Source: Fallopia convolvulus | Lineage: Eukaryota; Streptophyta; Magnoliopsida; Caryophyllales; Polygonaceae | Reading direction: 5' to 3' | NCBI GenBank assembly: GCA_964016875.1 | Contig: OZ024726.1 | Span: 51,882,825 to 51,946,824, forward strand | Length of the DNA: 64,000 nucleotides | Part shown: positions 57,236-64,000 of the stretch, piece by piece | How the letters are laid out: each line of letters begins with the position of its first letter | Numbering within the stretch: the first letter of the stretch is position 1 | Position numbers and translations under genes: made by a program | Notes under the pieces: model-generated | What the model saw: only the letters and a program-made list of their open reading frames with translations | Databases searched by the model: none | What the model was told of the DNA's origin: nothing

Positions 57236-59512
57236 ATGGAGGGAATCCAAACTACTTACAGTCATGTGGGAGATCTCGATAACCATGAGGTCAACGAGGA
57301 AACAAACAATCAAGGCGTTGGAAACTTAGACGGCGTTGGAAACGTAGATGGAGTTGGGAAAGTGGATGGAGTCGAGCAAGTCTCCGGGAACACCAATGGC
57401 AATCCTGGTACTACCGAGCAACGAGGAGTTGGGGGAGGCGATGTCGATGTCATCATGGAACTCCGATCAACAATGATTGCTCTCCAGAAAGACCTAGAAA
57501 GCCAGAAAGAGGCCAATGCCAAATTCACCGAGGTATATGAGAAGCAAATTGAAACTTTAACTAATGAACGCAATTTGCTTCGATCCTAGGTACAATCAGC
57601 TCCAACCCGTCCCCGAGGAACCGATGTGGTGGAAGGAGTCGCTAGGCGATTAGATATGGACGATCCAAGTCTCGTGACACCCGATGTCGTCAGACCAGTA
57701 ACCGGGTATCAGGTAAACGGTAATTCCTTAAGGGCGATACGGGAAGATACTGAGGTTTCTCAATTACGGGAACGCCTCCGAGCCTTGGAGGACCGAATCA
57801 CTCAGGTCCTAGGGGCACCTCAACCGATAGCGATGGAAAGGAGAGACGGTTACACCGATTCTCCCTTCGTACCCGCTATCGCGAGAGTCGATATCTCCCG
57901 GAAGTATCATGTCCCCGACGTACCTAAGTACGAAGGGGTAACAGATCCCGATCAACATATAGCCGCATTCAAACAGGCTATGAATATTAGCACAGTCCCT
58001 TTCGACATGAAGGAGATTGTTATGTGCCGTTGGTTCGGGAACACGTTATCCGGACCCGCACTCAATTGGCATTCGCACTTACCTCTTGGGAGTATCTCAT
58101 CCTTTGCTGAGTTAATTGACAAGTTTAGGATCAGGTTCGCAAGCAGTCGACATGCTAAGAAACGATCAAGTGATTTATACCGCTTGGTCCAGAAACCGGG
58201 TGAAACTCTGAAAGCTTTCCTCAACCGCTATAACGAGGAACTGGTGACCATTGAAGGATGTGATGCCGCTACAGCTGTGGAGGCGTTCCGAAGGGGCATA
58301 TCGGTGTGTAATTCCGAGTTGTATCGTGAATTAACTAAATACCCTTGTTCGAATTTTGATGAAGTACAGGTAAAAGCGTTAGCGCATGTTCGACTAGAGG
58401 AAGATGACCTCTTCGTCGAAAAAGCAATCAGCCCTCACCGACCCGACCGGAGACAGGGAAGGCGAGAAACAAGATATGCTTCGTACCCTACCGCACCTCA
58501 TACCAAGACAACCGTCAATGCAACGATAGCCAGACAAAGTGAAAGATATGAGAATCCCAAACTACCTCCGAAACTCTCTCACTACAATTTCTGCGTGGAT
58601 GCAACCGAGGTAGTCCGAACCCTCAACACCATGGGGGATACTGTTAAATGGCCTCGAAAGAGCAACGTGCCCTCACATCAGAAAGACAAGTCTAGATGGT
58701 GTGATTTCCACTTTGATCATGGGCACCGGACCGACGAGTGCATCGCATTGCGAAAGGAAGTGAGCGAATTATTACGAAGGGGGCATCTCAGAGAATTAAT
58801 ATCGGAAAAGGAGAAGGAGCAGTTGGAGCGCAATACAGAGAAAGCTAGTCCGCCGCCCCTACCGAAGCACACTGGAGTAATTAATGTTATCACAGGGGAA
58901 TCAGAAATTTGCAGTATAACGTACTCCGCAGCCAAAAGGATTGCGAGGGATACAAGAAGAGAGTGCCCTAAAGCTCCTTCACGAACAAGTCTTTCCATGA
59001 TGTCGATTACCTTCGACGATGTCGAAGAAGAGGAAGTTCACCATGACTGCTTGATAATTTCTTTAATGATAGCTAATTTCCTTGTCAAAAGAATCTTAGT
59101 TGATAATGGAAGCTCCACTAATTTACTCATGTTGGATGCTTTGTACAGCTTAGGTTTCGGGATGGACGATATTGTCAAGAAGTCGACGACTTTAGTAGGC
59201 TTCAGTGGGGAATCACGCAACACATTAGGGGAGATATCCTTACCCACCTTCGCATGAGGAATTAACTATCAAGTAAAATTCCAAGTACTTGATTGCCCTT
59301 CACCTTTTAATGTCATTCTGGGCAGGCCACGGATACATGGGATGAGGGTTATCCCCTCTACCTATAATCAATGCGTAAAGTTCCCGACACCATGGGGAGT
59401 TCAAGAAATCAAGGGAGAACAGAAATTAGCAAGGGAGTGCTATTCCATAACAATGAAGGCAACAACTTCCAAAAGCTTACATCTTGAAGCAGGGAGTAAG
59501 GCATCAGATTAG
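57236..59512 (+). pseudogene. Tat-lineage gag and protease
   Basis: Plus strand from ATG 57236. The frame is open except for TAG at 57587, TGA at 59255 and TAG at 59510. The N-terminal part has a Gly/Val-rich repeat (NLDGVGNVDGVGKVDGVEQV) and a coiled coil. Capsid core motifs: RWFGNTLSGPALNWHSHLP, FRIRFASSRHAKKRSSDLY and LKAFLNRYNEELV. A Cys/His motif follows (WCDFHFDHGHRTDEC). Protease has LVDNGSSTNLLMLDAL, an Asn-Gly-Ser active site variant (DNGS, typical of this lineage), and later NVILGRPRIHGM. All three stops stand where a single C-to-T change would restore Gln or Arg. The product is not full length as encoded. Confidence 0.85.
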
Positions 59513-62500
59513 CAATTAAAGGACTGTAGAACAACCACCTACTATGTAAAGCCGGAAACGCCAGAGCTCGAAGAGGTGGCTCTTGATCCATTGGAACCAT
59601 CCAAGAAAATCAAAATAGGAGCAGATCTGGAACCAACTTTACGTAAGCAAATAGTGGAGTTAATACGGTCCTACAATGATTGTTTCGCCTGGTCAAACAA
59701 GGATATGGTAGGCATTGATCCCGACGTGATTACCCACGCCTTGAATGTCAACAAGAAGGTACCACCAGTGAAACAGAAAAGGCGTAAGTTCGCTCCCGAA
59801 CGAAATCAGGTAATCAACGATGAGGTAAAATCCTTACTTGAATCTGGAAAAATTAGAGAAGTAAAATATCCTGATTGGCTTGCGAACGTGGTTGTCGTTA
59901 AAAAGAAAAATGGTAAATGGTTCGTTTGCGTGGACTTTACCAATCTAAACAAAGCATGCCCCAAAGACTCGTTCCCCTTGCCTCATATAGATGCAATGGT
60001 AGATGCGACGGCAGGGCATGAACTTTTGACTTTCATGGATGCGTTTAGTGGATATCATCAAATAATGATGCATCCTGGTGATCAAGAGAAAACTGCATTC
60101 GTAACCAATCAGGGAACTTATTGTTACAAAGTTATGCCTTTCGGGTTAAAAAACGCAGGTGCTACTTATCAGAGATTGGTTAATAAGATGTTTCAGGAAA
60201 AACTGGGGGATACAATGGAGGAGTACATAGACGACATGCTAGTCAAGTCATTGAAGGCGGAGGACCATATTACTCACCTGAAAGACGCGTTCGAGATCCT
60301 GCGAAGTTACGAGATGAAGTTGAATCCAACCAAGTGCTCTTTTGGAGTGACGTCAGGGAAATTCCTCGGATACATAGTGACGCAGAGAGGAATCGAGGCA
60401 AGTCCAGAACAGATCAAAGCCATAATGGAGCTACAATCACCAAAGTGCGTCAAGGACGTCCAAAGGTTAACAGGACGAGTAGCTGCGTTGAACCGATTCA
60501 TATCACGGTCCTCAGATAGAAACAAGTTGTTCTATGACATCTTGAAGAAAAACAAGTCGTTTGAATGGACGGAAGCACATGAAAAAGCCTTTGGGGAATT
60601 GAAAAATTATTTATCTAACCCGCAGGTACTCTCCAAGCCCAAGCCAGACGAGAAGTTATACGTGTACTTGGCCGTGACTGAAGTGGCTGTGAGCGCCGTC
60701 TTGATCCGAGAAGAGAATGGAGACCAGTTGCCCATTTATTATGTAAGTAAAACTTTGCTCGATGCGGAAACCAGGTATTCCCCCATGGAGAAACTAGTAT
60801 TATCTTTGGTAATGGCTTCAATAAAGTTACGTCCTTATTTTGAAAATCATTCTATCATCGTGAGGACTAATTATCCAATGAAGAGTATCATGTCAAAGCC
60901 AGAATTGTCAGGTCGACTAACAAGATGGTTGATTCACTTAAATGGCTACGACATCATGTACGAGCCAAGAACAACAATGAAGTCTCAAGCGTTGGCAGAT
61001 TTTATGGTTGACTTCACTCCTACCACTTCAGAGAAAGAAGACCAAGATGTGTTGCACGTAACAGGAAGTGGCAAATGGTTGATGCATACAAACGGGGCAT
61101 CGAATCAGATTGGCGTAGGATTGGGGGTAGTCCTGAAATCACCACAGGGGGATAGGATAGCCCAAGCTATTCGATGCACATTCAAAGCTACCAACAATGA
61201 AGCAGAATATGAGGCGCTTATAGCAGAGTTACTCGTTGCTAAGGACTTAAATGTACAAGAAATTGAGGTAATTTGCGATTCGTTACTTATTGTAAATCAA
61301 GTTACGAACTCATATGTTGTCAGGGATTCAAAGATGAAGGCGTACTTAGAAAAGGTTCAAGAGATCATAAAACATTTCAAATATTTTGAGATAAAGCAAG
61401 TTCCCCAGGATGCCAACATGCAAGATGACGCCTTAGCCAACCTTGGATCTGCAATCGACCCAAGAGAGTACAACAAGATACCCTTCGTGTACCTTGATGC
61501 GCCATCAATAACCAAAGAGGCAAATATGTTTGAGATTCGAGGTTCTGACGAAGACGATTCATGGGTAACCCCTTATTTAAAGTGGTTACGAGATGGAGTT
61601 TTACCAGACGACAAGGAAGAAGCCCGACGATTTAAGGTAAAAGCTTCCACTTTCACCATTAAGAATAACATCTTGTTTAAGTGGATGTCGTCAGGAATAT
61701 ATGCCTGGTGCGTAAAAAAGAAGAGGTACAGAAGGTGTTACAAGACATACACGATGGAGAATGCAGAAATCATACAGTGGGTCGTAATTTGGCAAGGAAG
61801 GCAAGCAGGATGAGTTATTATTGGCCTACCATGAACAAAGACGCAATAGAGTTCGCTCGCAAGTGTGACGTGTCCAGCGTCATGGACCTATACCACATCA
61901 ACCTTCGGAGTTGTTACATCCTATAACTTCCCCTTGGCCATTCATGAAATGGGGAATGGATATCGTGGGAAAGCTTCCTCCAGCTTCGGGACAACGTGTC
62001 TACATCTTAGCAATGACTGACTACTTCTCCAAATGGATCGAAGCCGAAGCCTTCAAAGAAGTCAAAGACACCCAGGTCATATCTTTCATAAAAAGAAACA
62101 TCCTGAGTAGATTTGGCATACCATCCACCATAGTATGCGACAACGGGTCCCAGTTCATCAGCGATAAGACGAGATCATTTTGTCAGCAATATTACATTCA
62201 GTTGGTGATGTCAACACCGCGTTATCCCCAAGCCAATGGTCAGGCAGAAGCAAGCAACAAAGTAATCATCAGCAACTTGAAGAAGCGACTCAAGGAGGCA
62301 AAAGGGAAATGGGCAGATGAGTTACCCCTTATCCTATGGTCAGATCGAACAACTCCCAAGACCGCTACAGGCCACACACCTTTCTCCTTGGTTTATGGAT
62401 GTGAAGCCGTGTTACCAGTAGAAGTAACTTTGCCCACAATTCGATATGGACTTACTACTGAGGAATCAAATCTCCCTAACTTGTTGCACCATTTAGACAC

Positions 62501-62795
62501 GGTAGACGAGTTACGAGATGAGGCATCAGTTCGTATGGCGGCATATAGACAGGGGGTAGCCCGGAGTTACAACAAACGTGTTAATGCAAAGGCGTTCCAA
62601 GTAGGAGATTGGGTATTATGGAAGGTTTTTCAAAACACGCAGGAATTGAATGCTGGCAAGTTGGGATCAAATTGAGTAGGACCATATCAGATCACGAAGA
62701 TCGTAGGACAAGGAGCCTACGAATTGATGTCACGAGATGGGAAGACGGTCCCCAGAAGTTGGAACGCGATGAACTTGAAGTTGTATCACTTTTAA
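59513..62795 (+). pseudogene. Tat-lineage RT, RNase H and integrase
   Basis: Same frame as gag-pro as far as about 61690. RT: VCVDFTNLNKACPKDSFPLP, FMDAFSGYHQIMMHP, FGLKNAGATYQRL and the catalytic EEYIDDMLVKS. First RNase H: YLAVTEVAVSAVLIRE, YSPMEKLVLSLV. A second, archaeal-type RNase H follows (HTNGASNQIGVGLGVVLKSP, NNEAEYEALIAELLVAKDL, VICDSLLIVNQV), a hallmark of Tat/Ogre elements. A frameshift near 61690 moves to the integrase zinc finger (NHTVGRNLARKAS, YYWPTM) and a second near 61890 to the core: AMTDYFSKWIEAEA, VCDNGSQFISDK, NGQAEASNKVI (DDE). TGA at 62673 stands for Trp in WVGPYQI; the frame then continues to TAA at 62793. Confidence 0.88.
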
Positions 62796-63448
62796 AACGC
62801 ACAAGTCACGATAAGGTATACTTCATAAACTTTTTCTTTTCACATTATATCATTACGTCTTCACACATACATGAGACAACAACAGTATCGAAAAAACTAA
62901 CAAGGGACGCCTTGTGACGTTACATGCCAAAACATAGGCCCTCGCCTTATGATCAGGCAACGCTGTGCACACAACGACTAGTCAAAAAGGTGTAAGAGAC
63001 GAGAACGTGTAACTCTAGAGCAAGAGGAGTTTTCACCAAATAAGTTGTAACACGATTCACAGTTTTATTGCAAGTGTTTGCATTCAGAAAAATACAATAT
63101 TCTCTCTCTCTCTCTGCATCTTACATCAGAAGCGCTATACAATGAAAAGTTTATCATTAAACCACAAGTACACATTTTTTCAAACAAGTTGATCTGTCGC
63201 AAACACGTTGATCTTCACTCTCCCGCAGTGAACCTGTTCTACCTGCAAAAATAACAAACACAAATCCAAGGCCATAGCAGCTACTACAACATTATCAAAA
63301 TAAACATAACCCCAAAAACCGTCACGGGGTGCAAAGTTGTCCACATCCAGGCCCTAATATAAGCGGCCAAATAAAACACAAAGTTTTAAAAGCCCCAACA
63401 TACTGGGGGTAGGATAAGAGTTCGAGAAATAGAAAAAGTGAAAAAGAA
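62796..63448. other. Tat 3' spacer between integrase and antisense ORF
   Basis: No ORF of note on either strand. A (TC)n run at 63102-63116. The minus strand over 63390-63448 should hold the 3' end of the antisense transcript. Confidence 0.5.
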
Positions 63449-64000
63449 TCATTCGTTGTCTGCATTTTCGGCTGGCTTCTGGTTGTCCATCTCGACTTGG
63501 GCCACTTCTTTGGCGACTTGTGAAATATCGTCGATGAGAGAAGACTTCTTGGACGCATTGGATTCGTCAGGAAACAAGTTCTCGAACTGCTCCCTCTCTT
63601 TCACAGCGTCCCAGGAAGAGTGTTTCCCAACAGCAAACTCCTCTATCGTCTCGACACGAGCTCTGAGTGACCAGTAGTCAGTCGTATCCTCAACCTCTTA
63701 AGCCAGAGCAGCACTCTTCTTCGATGCTTCCTTGAACTTGTCCTCCCACGCCTTGGATTCGCTCTTTCGAGGGCACTCTGCAGATCAACGACCTTCTTCT
63801 CCAAAGACTTCTTCTCCTGCCCCAAGATGACCGACTTATCTTTCTCAAGTTGCATGTTGGTCTTACTCTGAGCCAACTGCTTAGGGTAGTCCTTGAAGGC
63901 GTCGAAAGATACAAGAACAAGTTGGAAACCCTGGACAACAAGTATCGAACCATCAAAAATCGGGAGTATTAACAAAAATGAGGAAAGTTAGTGAATACCT
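63449..64000 (-). pseudogene. Antisense coiled-coil ORF of the Tat element, partial
   Basis: Minus strand. The ORF enters from beyond 64000 and its stop is TGA at 63449-63451. From 63930 it shows a coiled coil (YPKQLAQSKTNMQLEKDKS, KKSLEKKVVDLQSALE), then a frame break near 63770. The C-terminal part is acidic (QFENLFPDESNASKKSSLID, DISQVAKEVAQVEMD). A 68-bp GT...AG stretch (63931-63998) has no conserved residues and could be an intron. ORFs opposite to gag-pol and downstream of it are known in Tat elements such as Retand and Grande (family knowledge). The function is unknown. Confidence 0.55.

Overview
This is a stretch of a plant nuclear genome, most likely a eudicot. It holds only two host genes that I can support, a JAZ repressor and a CONSTANS-like factor, both with several spliced exons. 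Most of the rest is nested LTR retrotransposons, small DNA-transposon derivatives, SINEs and a LINE. I saw no bacterial operons, rRNA or CRISPR, and I cannot name the species from sequence alone.

Layout. 1-2340: minus-strand Ty1/Copia remnant split by a 1.2 kb MULE-like element. 2287-4773: tandem duplication, degenerate Lys/Leu-rich repeat ORF, a hAT-type element. 4774-18736: a large Athila-type Ty3/Gypsy nest (minus strand gag, protease, RT-RNase H, integrase, env-like ORF; LTRs about 1.3 kb). Its 3' part is inverted and bounded by inverted copies of a 5-bp target duplication, which looks like self-integration. A SINE sits inside its integrase. 18737-21414: continuation of the older target locus, Copia integrase scraps, AT-rich DNA. 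21415-24408: second Copia element with one LTR, PBS, gag and protease only.

25772-27616 (minus): a six-exon JAZ10/TIFY9-like gene with TIFY and split Jas motifs. 27617-37468: intergenic DNA with SINEs, a hAT-type element with perfect 8-bp duplications, a LINE split by a solo LTR (5-bp duplication), GGGTCGGGT-type repeats and a degenerate transposon ORF. 37469-48530: a Gypsy element with a roughly 3.9 kb LTR that received a 4.2 kb MULE-like insertion (9-bp duplication GATCTTATA). That insertion carries a tRNA-like inverted pair and a GTGCATTACAAA minisatellite. An unusual acidic ORF lies between the PBS and gag of the Gypsy element; pol is missing. 48535-50353: minus-strand Copia scraps and LTR. 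51038-51223: a short MITE.

53110-55342 (plus): a four-exon CONSTANS-like gene with a single N-terminal B-box and a C-terminal CCT domain. 56619-64000: a Tat-lineage Gypsy element (LTR, PBS, gag-pro-pol in one frame for 4.5 kb apart from three stop codons, then two frameshifts in integrase) followed by an antisense coiled-coil ORF that runs out of the window.

The two host genes are unrelated in pathway order: one encodes a jasmonate co-receptor/repressor and the other a nuclear B-box/CCT regulator. The retroelements are all defective as read here. The most informative signals are structural (insertion footprints, inversion junction, tRNA-like pair) rather than new protein families.
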